This document shows, in pieces, positions 17,806-27,405 of a stretch of DNA of 64,000 nucleotides. Location of the stretch: NCBI RefSeq assembly GCF_016908195.1, contig NZ_JAFBDK010000007.1:166287-230286 (forward strand), written 5' to 3'. The position numbers and the translations under genes are program-made. The notes beneath the pieces were generated by a model. It saw only the letters and a list, made by a program, of their open reading frames with translations. It was not told the origin of the DNA and made no database searches. Position 1 is the first letter of the stretch, and every line of letters begins with the position of its first letter. This DNA is from Jeotgalibacillus terrae (GTDB lineage: Bacteria; Bacillota; Bacilli; Bacillales; Jeotgalibacillaceae).

Positions 17806-19536
17806 TTATCCGTCCACGAAGAATTCCTTTAATCCGTTATAAAAAATGTCATTCCGGTAGATCCGGTCAAAAGCTTCCTGCGTGTTTCCTTTTTCATCTG
17901 TAATGATGATCCGCCAGTAATTTTCTCCTTTGCGGAGGCCCTTAAGCGGAATTGTAAACTCAGTTTTTTCAATATCCTTCTTTGAATAATAAATTTCTGT
18001 AAAATCAATTGTTTTACTGATTTCCAGCGTATATGTCAGCTCGTCTCCCTGAAGGTCATAGGATGTACCCCAGGTGAATTTCATCTGATCTTTCATTTGT
18101 TCAGGATCACCTAAGAATACAGGCATCGGGTTATCCATATTTTCATAGAAGAGGCTGGACTTTTCTTCAGGTGCATAGATCAGGTCCTGGTATAACCCAT
18201 CAAATGTCTCAACTCTGACACTCAATCCTGCTAAATCAGGATTTTGTCTGACAGCACTGCTGACGATTGGATAATAGCTGTCGATTAACTCCTGTGTTCT
18301 TTCAGGTGTGATAATCTCCAATAATTCTGAGATTTTTTCTTCTATTGCTTCGAGGTTATCCGGATTTTTCAGAAAACGCTGATGAAGCACACTGCCCCAG
18401 TAATTACTGATTCCACGGTTCCATTTTGTAACATCTCCTGCATCTGTTCCTTCATTATTGGCTTCGAGCTTCCATGCATCATCATAGTCCCACGGCAGGA
18501 AGTAAAACTTTTTTGCATTGATTGGGTTATAGAGAAAAAAGTTCTGTGTCGTTGTATCTGTATTCCCCATCAGGATATTGACTGCCATCCAGGTCAGATA
18601 ATTATCTCTGTCAAAATACTCTTCGATTACGTCGTTAATATTTTTTGAATAATCATTGACTGCTTCAAGCATTTCAATCAGATTAGTATGATCTTCACCT
18701 GTTCTGATTTGCAGAACCTCTTCAAATTTTGCTTTATCATACTCCGGGTCATCGGCGAGCTTAATGTGATCGGGATATCTGAAAAACTCGAAGAAATTAG
18801 CTTTATACAGATTACCGTTCGGGTCCAGTCCATGAGAGAACAAAAACCTCTTATTCGGCTGTTCGATATGTGTGTATAATCCGTAGTCAGTAAAACCGGT
18901 ATCCTTCCCCTCTGACAAATCTTTTACATACAGCTTTACAAATTGTGTTCTCATACTTGTGAAGTCCGGAATTTCTTCAAAGTAATCAAAGCTCAGTTTA
19001 TTTCTGACCCTTGTGTAGTCATACGGATGTTTATTCAAATTCAAAATCGTCTGCCCTTTCCACAGTCCTGCCTGTTCTTCAAGCTTGATCTGGTATGATT
19101 TCTGTCTGGCAAGCCGGGTCGTATTTCCCCGAAGCTCTACCGTACTATTGGCAAGTTCTTGATCCCCCTGAAACATATCAGGCGAAGGACCGTTTTCGTC
19201 CCCTTCCTGAATAATTGCCTTTAACGGCTGTGGATTGAGGGTCAAATCCTGCTGCATATCGTAAAAGTGGTTCAAATCATAAAATGTGTGTTCTTCTTCC
19301 TGTTCGAGCACGGTTAAATATAAATGAACCACACTGCTGTCATCATCCTGCTCATATACTTTCCGGTCTTCTACCAGTCTGTCCGAGTAAGGAATTGAGT
19401 TGACAATATCCTGAGTGGAACCCGCCACTGCTTCCTTGTATTCCTGGTCTTCAGCTGCCGGCTGCGCCAGATAAGAGCACCCCGGCATGAGCAGTATGAG
19501 GCATAGCAACCAAAAAATATTATTTTTTCGTCTCAT
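17806..19536 (-). CDS. CotH-kinase-family lipoprotein
   Basis: 576 residues. The N-terminus is a lipoprotein signal peptide (WLLCLILLMPGC; lipobox cysteine about residue 20). A CotH domain follows, with the characteristic asparagine/aspartate motifs MGNTDTTTQNFFLY and FYFLPWDYDDAW. The C-terminus looks like a beta-sandwich domain. It is anchored to the outer face of the membrane beside the machinery that exports the polysaccharide. The start at 19536 overlaps pelG by 17 bp and gives the signal peptide its usual length; the ATG at 19554 lacks a ribosome site. It is the first of two cotH genes here. Confidence 0.85.
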   Translation of the reverse strand: MRRKNNIFWLLCLILLMPGCSYLAQPAAEDQEYKEAVAGSTQDIVNSIPYSDRLVEDRKVYEQDDDSSVVHLYLTVLEQEEEHTFYDLNHFYDMQQDLTLNPQPLKAIIQEGDENGPSPDMFQGDQELANSTVELRGNTTRLARQKSYQIKLEEQAGLWKGQTILNLNKHPYDYTRVRNKLSFDYFEEIPDFTSMRTQFVKLYVKDLSEGKDTGFTDYGLYTHIEQPNKRFLFSHGLDPNGNLYKANFFEFFRYPDHIKLADDPEYDKAKFEEVLQIRTGEDHTNLIEMLEAVNDYSKNINDVIEEYFDRDNYLTWMAVNILMGNTDTTTQNFFLYNPINAKKFYFLPWDYDDAWKLEANNEGTDAGDVTKWNRGISNYWGSVLHQRFLKNPDNLEAIEEKISELLEIITPERTQELIDSYYPIVSSAVRQNPDLAGLSVRVETFDGLYQDLIYAPEEKSSLFYENMDNPMPVFLGDPEQMKDQMKFTWGTSYDLQGDELTYTLEISKTIDFTEIYYSKKDIEKTEFTIPLKGLRKGENYWRIIITDEKGNTQEAFDRIYRNDIFYNGLKEFFVDG

Positions 19537-20974
19537 AATCACTTCCAGCTCCATTTAGAGAATTTAGTCTGCTGACTATACCTTCCACCTTTTCTTTATG
19601 CTTTTTCATCATGACCGGTTGAGAACAGAACGTATAGTATCCAAATGTTTTGCTAATATGCTGTAGTCTCAGCAGCGCAACCGCCAGACCAATGACGCCT
19701 GCTATAAAACAGGAGAGTCCAAAGTTATCAAATGCCACTGTAAATGGCGTGACGATCAAAAGTCCTGCCGTATAACTTCCCATTGCTGCTGCCGCACCTT
19801 TTCGATCATCAAAGTACAGAAGAACCAGCATCAGGATAAACATTGTGATAAAAAAGTACCCGCCCACTGTTACAATGTTAAAAATATCAACCTGTGATCT
19901 GGTTATCGGTAATATTTTGCCGCCGAATACAAGTGCACTGATTGTGAAAAACAGCTGAAATTCCATTACAAAAGTGATTTCCCTGCTCAATATGCCAAAC
20001 ATTCTATCCTGCGCATGCCTGATCTCCTTCAAGGTTGAAGAACCGAGCACCACTTTGTAAAAACGCTGATAGTGCGGATAGAAAGCAGTTTCAAGTGAAA
20101 CCACGAAAACAATCATCGCTGGTAAAATTGTCAGATAAGCATAAAAAACAGGAACATCATAGAGCGGAGCCATACGGTAAGTCCCTGCCACCGTGATGCC
20201 CGCACTGCTCATCCAGACAATAAAGTTGTGTCCAAACAATCCAAGCGTATAAAGAAAGCCGATCAGAATCAGAACCGGATAGCGCATAGCGTATGAAAGA
20301 AATTCAAAATACTTTTCGTTATTAACAGGAAATCTTTTTTTGATCTCAATAAAGAACATAAAGAGTATAGTAAAAAATCCTGCATTCAGCGTAACCAGCA
20401 GACCGGCAGCAGAAGTCATGTCAAAAAACTGGTAACCTGTAAAGATTGCAAGAATTGTAACGATTACACCTGTTAAAAATCCGTAGACGATTTTTTTATA
20501 CTCTTTCAGTGCTGAGATATAAATCGTCTGGATCCATATGATCATGAGCTGCATAAAAAGCATATAAGCAAAAAACTTAAAGAGCAGCGGCAGCGGAGAA
20601 AAGGAATAAAAAATCATTGCCACAGTACCGCCAGCGATTAGCACAGTAATCATTACACCGTATAAAGATGATAAGATACTGTTCTCCTCACGGCTGTAGA
20701 TCCGGTCAGATAAATACCTGGCAAGTAATAAAACAAATCCGCCTGCAGCAAGCTGTGAGAAAATAAAACTGTATTGAACGGCACCAAGAAACAGCTCTCT
20801 CTCTGTAAAAGGCGCTTCGATATACCTCAGGAACAGCTGTGAGGCAGTGATAATCAGGACACATAAAAGCAGTGGTCCTGCAATGACAATCGTTGATGCT
20901 GCATATGCTCTTCCTCTGTAGAATAAACTCTTTTCAGAAAACAGTTTTTTTAGTTCAAACCCTATGCCTGCCAC
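19520..20974 (-). CDS. pelG: Pel polysaccharide membrane transporter PelG
   Basis: 484 residues, about 12 membrane segments. The N-terminus MAGIGFELKKLF, followed by GRAYAASTIVIAGPLLL, is typical of PelG, a MOP-superfamily protein that works with the PelF glycosyltransferase to move the growing Pel chain across the membrane. The start is a GTG overlapping the end of pelF by 13 bp, with AGAGGTG upstream, so the two are translationally coupled. Confidence 0.92.
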   Translation of the reverse strand: MAGIGFELKKLFSEKSLFYRGRAYAASTIVIAGPLLLCVLIITASQLFLRYIEAPFTERELFLGAVQYSFIFSQLAAGGFVLLLARYLSDRIYSREENSILSSLYGVMITVLIAGGTVAMIFYSFSPLPLLFKFFAYMLFMQLMIIWIQTIYISALKEYKKIVYGFLTGVIVTILAIFTGYQFFDMTSAAGLLVTLNAGFFTILFMFFIEIKKRFPVNNEKYFEFLSYAMRYPVLILIGFLYTLGLFGHNFIVWMSSAGITVAGTYRMAPLYDVPVFYAYLTILPAMIVFVVSLETAFYPHYQRFYKVVLGSSTLKEIRHAQDRMFGILSREITFVMEFQLFFTISALVFGGKILPITRSQVDIFNIVTVGGYFFITMFILMLVLLYFDDRKGAAAAMGSYTAGLLIVTPFTVAFDNFGLSCFIAGVIGLAVALLRLQHISKTFGYYTFCSQPVMMKKHKEKVEGIVSRLNSLNGAGSDYETKK

Positions 20975-22389
20975 TGCAATACACCTCTGCTTTCATAGAT
21001 CTGTCTATAGCTGCTGATAAACTGATCTTTTGTATAATGTCTCATCACCCGTTTTCTGCCATTCTCACCCATTGCCACTCTTAGTTTTTCATCCTGACCG
21101 ATCTCAATGATCGCTTCTGCCATTTTTCCATAGTGCATGACAGGTACTACTCTGCCTGCAGGCCCGATTCCATCATCTGACCCATACAGCAGTTCTCTGC
21201 AGGATCCAACATCAGTTGAGACAAAGGGCTTTCCGGCAGCCAGTCCTTCGAGGATTGCAAGAGGCTGACCTTCACTGATACTCGATAAAACAAGCAAATC
21301 CATTTTCCCCAGATAGTCTCTCACTGCAATCTGACCTGTAAAAATAATATCTTCTGTTCCCAGGGAACGGACAAGGTCCCTGCACTCTCTGTAATATTCA
21401 GGATCTTCATCATAAGGACCAAAAATATAGAATACGGCATGCGGGATATACCGTTTTACAATGTCAAAGCTTTGAATCATTGTTTTAATATCTTTAATCG
21501 GCACTACTCTTACAATGGCGCCAACCAGCAGCTGGTTGACCTGATCATTCTCTTTTGTTTTCAGCTGAAGGAATTCATCAGGATGAACGCCGTTTGGAAT
21601 GATCGAAATTTTACCGCTGTCACATCCGATCTCTTCCTGAATCAGACGGTTTCTGTTGAACAGGCTGATCACCTGGTCGGAAGCTTTATAGGCACACATG
21701 GATAAAGAGTGGAAGTAGGCGATCCATAGATCTTTAAAGTTTCCTTTGATCCAGTCTGCTTTGATAATTTCTTCTTCGCGCTCTCTCGTATAAATACCGT
21801 GTTCAGTAAGGATATAAGGTTTTTCATATAAATACTGACCGTATGCACCAACGACTCCCCCATATCCGGTTGCTACACTATGATAGAGATCTGCCTCGGG
21901 AACCTTATGTTTTAACAGAGCAAGTAAAGGCAGCAGCATAGATCTGACAGACCAGAAAAACTCGGTAAACGGAATCTGCTGATAATGTTCTTCACAAACT
22001 TCCCGTACAATATCAAACAGATCTCTGCTCGATACAAATCCGCTTACTGAATCTATTCTCTGATCAGTAAATAACGAAAATAACTGATCCCAGTCGGTGT
22101 CGCGATGGGTTAATAAAGACTTGACTGCTTCTTTCTCTTTTGCAGAAAGCTTATAATTCCGCTGCAGACCTGCCACTTCATCATGAAATGTATCGAGAAA
22201 CACTTCCTGTATCTCAAGCAGATTAGGCGGAAGGTCATACTTAAACTGACCTTTCATCGCCTTCTCTGCTCCAATGGCATAGATGACAAATTCATGATCC
22301 GGCATGGCATTCATCAGCATTTGAATCCAGCTTGATACACCGCCCATTACATATGGGTATGAACCTTCAGCAATCAGGCAGATCTTCAT
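20962..22389 (-). CDS. pelF: Pel polysaccharide glycosyltransferase PelF (GT4)
   Basis: 475 residues. The N-terminus (ICLIAEGSYPYVMGGVSSWI) is a hallmark of PelF. The GT-B fold carries PNGVHPDEF, the sugar-nucleotide segment VRVVPIKDIKTMI and the EGQPLAILEGLAAGKP donor-site region. PelF polymerises Pel from UDP-GalNAc/GlcNAc in the cytoplasm together with PelD, PelE and PelG. GGAGGA precedes the ATG, which overlaps the pelA stop as ATGA. This is the strongest single marker that the operon is Pel-type. Confidence 0.93.
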   Translation of the reverse strand: MKICLIAEGSYPYVMGGVSSWIQMLMNAMPDHEFVIYAIGAEKAMKGQFKYDLPPNLLEIQEVFLDTFHDEVAGLQRNYKLSAKEKEAVKSLLTHRDTDWDQLFSLFTDQRIDSVSGFVSSRDLFDIVREVCEEHYQQIPFTEFFWSVRSMLLPLLALLKHKVPEADLYHSVATGYGGVVGAYGQYLYEKPYILTEHGIYTREREEEIIKADWIKGNFKDLWIAYFHSLSMCAYKASDQVISLFNRNRLIQEEIGCDSGKISIIPNGVHPDEFLQLKTKENDQVNQLLVGAIVRVVPIKDIKTMIQSFDIVKRYIPHAVFYIFGPYDEDPEYYRECRDLVRSLGTEDIIFTGQIAVRDYLGKMDLLVLSSISEGQPLAILEGLAAGKPFVSTDVGSCRELLYGSDDGIGPAGRVVPVMHYGKMAEAIIEIGQDEKLRVAMGENGRKRVMRHYTKDQFISSYRQIYESRGVLQWQA

Positions 22390-24221
22390 CTTGGTTCCTC
22401 CAATTCAATTTTGATTGTATCGGACGTTGCAGTCACCAGATAATGCCGGTCACTGATTTTTTCAGCATAAGCTCCGGACATATGAGCAGGTTTTTGATCG
22501 GAATTCAGCAAGAAAGTATATGAGCCTGTGAAATGATTGAGCCACACTTCTATTTGTGTATCTTCCGTTTTCATAAACACTTCAGTATTCTCATAGTTGA
22601 CCAGACTGCCAGCACTTTCAGAAGCAGTTTCATTTTTCATCCACGGGTATTTTCCACGGTGGTCATCCATCATGGTTGTGAATTGCTTACGCATCTCTGA
22701 CCATGAATCGTTATTACTGCGCTTATAATCAATCAGGTCATCCGGATGCAGGAAATGAGAAAATACACCTAAAAGCGTAGCCATATTAGACAATATCCAT
22801 TTGTTTTCATCAGAATAATGAAAACCTGAAGATATTCTCGGCATTTCTATAAAGGAGTCTTTTTGTTGAAACTCCTGTGTATACTCAAGTCCTTTTAAAT
22901 CTTTATGATAAAGAGAAGCAATAATATTCATTGATGGAATCACTTGTTTCATTGCTTCCTTTCCTTCCTCACTTAATACATTCGATGGCGGCACATAGGT
23001 TTTCAACTCATAATTCGGGAAGATTGATTTGAAATAGGCATCAGCTTCTTCGAGCCCTTGTACCATTTCATCCTTTGAAGGCCAGTTATTATACTCATAA
23101 TGTTTTGATACGTCGTGATCAGGCGTCAGAGACTGGTGGTTGTACCCGTGAAGTCCGATTTCACCACCCATGTTGATCAGTTCCCTGCCATAGATTCTGA
23201 GATTTTCTTCTCCGACTCTTTCTTTAAACGGCCCTTCCACCCGGTCATTATAGGTTTCAATAAATGCACCTGTATATTTCAGCCCGTTATCTCTGGCAAT
23301 CTGTTGCATTTCAGGCCACCAGATGTCTCTGAAGAATGTCGGGAGATCCCTATTGTATTCTGCATAGATTCCTTCATGTCTGCCTGTCGGAAAAGGAGCC
23401 GGAAAGTCATCAATATAAAACACTTTTGAATTGATGATGGGATACATGAATGGACCTGCCAGGTGACTGAGTCCACCGGCTATGATACCCCTGTGCATTT
23501 TACTAATGAGCATCGTCCCATTAAAAAACATGACCCTGCCTTCTCCTAACGGATTGCTCCACATTAACGGGATCCCTTCTTCTGATCGTGCGTGCAGTTC
23601 TGTATCACTATTGATCTGCAGCAGCAGTGCAGAGTTGCTGAAGAACTCATCTTCTACTTTTAAACCTTTAGCATTTACTAATAAATCTGACGTCATGACG
23701 ATACTTTCAACCTGCTTATATTCACCTGAAAGTTCATAAATCCCAAGCTTTCTGTAGATTTTTTCAAAAATCGGGGAAATATCAGGACGTATCGCGAAAA
23801 AAAGATTTCCACCCTCTTCAACATAAGAGATGATCTTTTCAAAGTTCTCAATTGATTCTATTTTTTCCGTTGCGAGCGTAATGGATTTATACTGACTTAG
23901 ATCTTCAGGAACATCTGCCGTACTAACCGGCTCACCGTTACGCTTCATATAACTGAGCGTCTGCATCATCTGGTTTTTAATTAACTCCGAATGCTCGACT
24001 GCATCACTGTAAATAATAAGGTGCTTTTCATGTGAAAAAGCTGATGCTTCAGTTTCACTGAGCGCTGAAGACATTTCCACATTCCCAGCCATCCCCTTCA
24101 CAGGATCTTCATGCGTCTGAAGAAAATAACTGGCTCTTGGCAGCTGAACAAGGGGTCCAGCCACAAGCAGAAAAAGAATAATAAAAATGGTACTTTTACT
24201 TAAAATAAATCTGTACCCCAT
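22386..24221 (-). CDS. pelA: PelA-type polysaccharide deacetylase (DUF2194-like)
   Basis: 611 residues. An N-terminal membrane anchor (IFIILFLLVAGPLVQL) precedes a Rossmann-like domain (residues about 50-240) and a polysaccharide-deacetylase-like domain. The latter shows YIDDFPAPFP (probable catalytic aspartates) and IGLHGYNHQSLTP with two metal-binding histidines. A C-terminal beta domain follows. PelA deacetylates Pel, giving it positive charge. The hydrolase domain of Gram-negative PelA is absent, as in the deacetylase-only form described for Bacillus cereus. GAGGAGG is about 9 nt before the ATG at 24221, preferred to the TTG at 24239. Confidence 0.85.
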   Translation of the reverse strand: MGYRFILSKSTIFIILFLLVAGPLVQLPRASYFLQTHEDPVKGMAGNVEMSSALSETEASAFSHEKHLIIYSDAVEHSELIKNQMMQTLSYMKRNGEPVSTADVPEDLSQYKSITLATEKIESIENFEKIISYVEEGGNLFFAIRPDISPIFEKIYRKLGIYELSGEYKQVESIVMTSDLLVNAKGLKVEDEFFSNSALLLQINSDTELHARSEEGIPLMWSNPLGEGRVMFFNGTMLISKMHRGIIAGGLSHLAGPFMYPIINSKVFYIDDFPAPFPTGRHEGIYAEYNRDLPTFFRDIWWPEMQQIARDNGLKYTGAFIETYNDRVEGPFKERVGEENLRIYGRELINMGGEIGLHGYNHQSLTPDHDVSKHYEYNNWPSKDEMVQGLEEADAYFKSIFPNYELKTYVPPSNVLSEEGKEAMKQVIPSMNIIASLYHKDLKGLEYTQEFQQKDSFIEMPRISSGFHYSDENKWILSNMATLLGVFSHFLHPDDLIDYKRSNNDSWSEMRKQFTTMMDDHRGKYPWMKNETASESAGSLVNYENTEVFMKTEDTQIEVWLNHFTGSYTFLLNSDQKPAHMSGAYAEKISDRHYLVTATSDTIKIELEEPR

Positions 24222-24235
24222 GTCAGGTAACCTCC

Positions 24236-25099
24236 TCAATTCCAGAACCGTACAATGTCAGCTCCTTCAGTCGTAAGAAATATACGGTTGCGTCTGATCT
24301 GTTTAAGCATTTGCCTGATACCTAATTCGTTGTTTGTCGCATAATATACTTTCAGTGCTGTGAGATATGCCTGTTCTTCAGAAGGGTATTGGTCCAGGAA
24401 AAAAAATGATGCTGCCTCCGCTTCCTGATACCGTTTTAATTCAAGTTCAGTCTCCACTTTTATTTTGCAGTGCCAGGGAAGTGCTTCCCCTGATTCAAGC
24501 AACTGATTCAGTGCAGTTGATAATTTTTCTCTATATTTCTGCTTCGTTATGTCATCCAGGAATCCGCTGTCCATATATTGTTTGATCGCCTGGACGTATG
24601 CTGAAAGTAAGTCTGCAGTCTCTTCTTTGCTAAGAGAATCTTCCACTTTTTTAATATAGTTCAATCTTTTTCTTTTCATTTCCACAATGGCTGAGGCTGC
24701 GTAGTGGGAAGTCTCTGAATCTTCATTTTCAAGTGCTTTTTGTAAGACATGCATATTTGTCATCGTATTTTCTTTCAGAGAATGGATCAGCATTTTCCGC
24801 TTTATATCATTATGGTTCAATATCAATGCATCCTGAATCGGGATGACATTGGTTTCTTCCTCAATATCCACTTTCATAAAAATTGCTGACAAATCCTCTG
24901 TTGAATCATTGCTTTCTTCAGTACTAACCCCGGTTAGTTCATCAGTTGAACGCAGTAAAGCATATAGAACAAACCACCCCGCAAGAGGCAGAAAACAGAC
25001 TGCCGCTGATTTAAGCAGCCTGTTCTCTTTGGTCTTCTTCAGCAAAATCGCTAATACCAGCAAGGACACGATATAGTAGAAAACTAAGAGCTCAGCCAT
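24236..25099 (-). CDS. pelE: PelE-like membrane protein with helical repeats
   Basis: 287 residues. Two N-terminal membrane segments (LLVFYYIVSLLVLAIL; AVCFLPLAGWFVLYALL) are followed by a long alpha-helical region with TPR-like repeats. That is the plan of PelE, which in Pseudomonas joins PelD, PelF and PelG in the inner-membrane synthase complex. Sequence similarity is weak across species, so the name rests on architecture and on its place between pelD and pelA. GAGGAGAAG lies 4 nt before ATG 25099; the frame overlaps the galE-pelD stop by 8 bp. Confidence 0.75.
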   Translation of the reverse strand: MAELLVFYYIVSLLVLAILLKKTKENRLLKSAAVCFLPLAGWFVLYALLRSTDELTGVSTEESNDSTEDLSAIFMKVDIEEETNVIPIQDALILNHNDIKRKMLIHSLKENTMTNMHVLQKALENEDSETSHYAASAIVEMKRKRLNYIKKVEDSLSKEETADLLSAYVQAIKQYMDSGFLDDITKQKYREKLSTALNQLLESGEALPWHCKIKVETELELKRYQEAEAASFFFLDQYPSEEQAYLTALKVYYATNNELGIRQMLKQIRRNRIFLTTEGADIVRFWN

Positions 25100-27254
25100 A
25101 ATACTTCTCCTCTTGCGTGACATTCAGCTCAAAGCCTGAGTTCTCAAGCAATTTTAAGAACTGTTCCACCTTATTTTCCTGATCATTGAAGATCAGAAAG
25201 CATAAATGTCCGTCCTGATCGAGTCCCATGAATTCATTCTCTTCAAGAGCAGGTTCAAATACACCGGCTAATTCTTCAAGGCTGATATGCTCATGCACAA
25301 CTGTTATTAACGTCTGAGGGGCCTGGAATGGATTAGCAACAAATTCTCTGTTTTCAAGCAATTCTGTAAAGTAAGCAGGTTTTAATACTGAAGTGCCCTT
25401 GATATAACGGTCTGAATCTATAGCACGCTGATATTGAATGGCTTTACCAAGAGCAGATGCAGTCATTTTTGAAGCAATTAGCAGCAGATTCTGATAAAAT
25501 AATGAACACTTTTCAAATGGCAGATGATAGACACCGAGCACGCCATATTCATGTCCACTTACGACTACAGGGGCCATCATAGAAGGAAGATTGGAATCGA
25601 AGTTCTTATTAACGAACACTCTTCCCGCACGAATACTGCTTGCGACTGTTTCAGGCAATTCAAGCGTTTGCATGGCAGGGATCAGATCAGATTTAGCAGC
25701 AACAGCTAAAGTCCCATCTGTACTTACCTTAAAGAATGCAACTTCACCATTATTCAGCAGCTTTTCTGTCATGCTGACTGATGCCCACAGCAGATCAGAT
25801 TCATGAAGACTATCGAGCGCTTTTACAATTTCATAGATCGTGCCGTGGCTATGGTTCGTATAGAGTACCTGTTCCTGCAGCTCGTTTTTCACGTGCAGCG
25901 TATCATTATACACAGCATGCAGCGAATCATACTTTTCACTCAATGTTTGATATTCATCCTGTGTATATTCAATTGCTTTTTCTTTTCTGTCAATCACATA
26001 ACCAAGTGTAAGACCCACAAAAACATACAGCCCCATAAGAATTAAAGCATTCATATCGACCAGCATGGAGATCGGTTCACGGCCATTTGAAATATTAACG
26101 AATAAAAACCATGACAGCCCAAGACCAATTGAGAGAAGGGATTGGCTCCGGCCAAAAATTGAAGCGGCAATAACGATATAGAAAAGAATAAAATCTATCA
26201 TAAAGAAAGTATCCTCCAGCAGTACACTTGCTGCGATCGCTAAAGCGAACAGAAAAAAGTTTTCTGCATAAGGAATCACAGGCCCTATCCGGCTGATTTT
26301 TTCTGCAAAAGGAATTGAGTCTTTCTTCTTTCTTTTAAACTCGTTATGTTCCTTGAACCATTCAAAAGTTTTTTCAAAACCTTCACTGAAAGTATGAAGC
26401 GGCACCCAGTCAAGCTCACGTTTTACCCTTGTATTATCAAGTCTGGAATGCTTAATATCACCGGGTGCTTCATCTGTATACACGACATCTTCAAGGTCTG
26501 CATACCGGTTTAATTCATCTATCAGGTCATTTACACTGGTCTGTGTATTGGCTGAAAGATTGTACATACCGGTAATATTTGATTCCATCGCTTTTAAAAT
26601 AGCCTCAGCTACATCTTCTACATAGATGAAATCTCTCGTTTGTTCACCATCTCCGTAGACAGTCAGAGGTTCATGCCGGAGTGCCCTTGTGATGAATTTT
26701 GATACAACTCCGCCTTCACCGCTCATTCCCTGACGCGGTCCATACACGTTTGAAAAGCGGAAGGTAATTGTATCAAGGTTATAGATTGATCCCCACTTCT
26801 CACAGTACATCTCGCCGACAAACTTATTCATCCCATAAGTTGAAATGGGGTCACATACCTCGTTCTCCTGCAGGGGAATATGCTCATTTAATCCATACAC
26901 AGCTGCTGAAGAAGCGAAAAATACTTTTTTAACACCATGCTTTTTGGACAGCTGCAGAATATTTGCCAGCCCGAGTACATTTGACTCAGAATCCTTATAC
27001 GGATCTTTCATAGAGATGCCAACATCAACCTGGGCAGCTAAATGAACGACTGCATCAAACTTTTTTGAATCAAATACTTTATCACAGGCATGATCTTTCA
27101 CATCCATTTCATAAAACGTGTGTTTGAATGAAATGTTCTTTTCAGATCCGGTGCTCAGATTGTCAATGATTGTAACGTCATGACCTTCTCTGTAAAAAAA
27201 TTCGGCTGTGTGGGAACCAATAAACCCATAACCGCCAGTAACTAAAACCCTCAT
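25092..27254 (-). CDS. Fused UDP-sugar 4-epimerase (GalE-like) and PelD
   Basis: 720 residues with two parts. Residues 1-305 are an NAD-dependent UDP-sugar epimerase (TGGYGFIGS at 6-14, YGMNK at 140-144, FSNVYGPRQG near 168). Residues 331-421 form four membrane segments, then a short coiled region, a GAF domain (about 470-605) and a degenerate GGDEF domain (about 615-720), which is the order found in PelD. In PelD the GGDEF domain binds cyclic-di-GMP and switches on the PelF/PelG synthase. Here the position expected for RxxD reads EENE (671-674), with DQDGH in place of GGDEF, so ligand binding needs testing. The fused epimerase would supply UDP-GalNAc or UDP-Gal at the synthase. First gene of the Pel operon. 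Confidence 0.87.
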   Translation of the reverse strand: MRVLVTGGYGFIGSHTAEFFYREGHDVTIIDNLSTGSEKNISFKHTFYEMDVKDHACDKVFDSKKFDAVVHLAAQVDVGISMKDPYKDSESNVLGLANILQLSKKHGVKKVFFASSAAVYGLNEHIPLQENEVCDPISTYGMNKFVGEMYCEKWGSIYNLDTITFRFSNVYGPRQGMSGEGGVVSKFITRALRHEPLTVYGDGEQTRDFIYVEDVAEAILKAMESNITGMYNLSANTQTSVNDLIDELNRYADLEDVVYTDEAPGDIKHSRLDNTRVKRELDWVPLHTFSEGFEKTFEWFKEHNEFKRKKKDSIPFAEKISRIGPVIPYAENFFLFALAIAASVLLEDTFFMIDFILFYIVIAASIFGRSQSLLSIGLGLSWFLFVNISNGREPISMLVDMNALILMGLYVFVGLTLGYVIDRKEKAIEYTQDEYQTLSEKYDSLHAVYNDTLHVKNELQEQVLYTNHSHGTIYEIVKALDSLHESDLLWASVSMTEKLLNNGEVAFFKVSTDGTLAVAAKSDLIPAMQTLELPETVASSIRAGRVFVNKNFDSNLPSMMAPVVVSGHEYGVLGVYHLPFEKCSLFYQNLLLIASKMTASALGKAIQYQRAIDSDRYIKGTSVLKPAYFTELLENREFVANPFQAPQTLITVVHEHISLEELAGVFEPALEENEFMGLDQDGHLCFLIFNDQENKVEQFLKLLENSGFELNVTQEEKYYG

Positions 27255-27405
27255 CCTCTCACCCCTCAGTTCTGTTCTTTTTGATTAGGATACATTTGAC
27301 TTTTACCTCTGGTCCCCGATATAGTGACGGTCACTGTGAAAAAACCCGCTTCATATTTATGGACATCTTTGTCATTTGAATCAGGAAAAACCAGAGAATA
27401 TGTAC

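Noticed and set aside
25422..25436. R-A-I-D (residues 610-613) as the cyclic-di-GMP RxxD site of PelD
   Set aside because: It lies at the GAF/GGDEF linker, about 60 residues before the position of the I-site relative to the GGDEF-equivalent turn.
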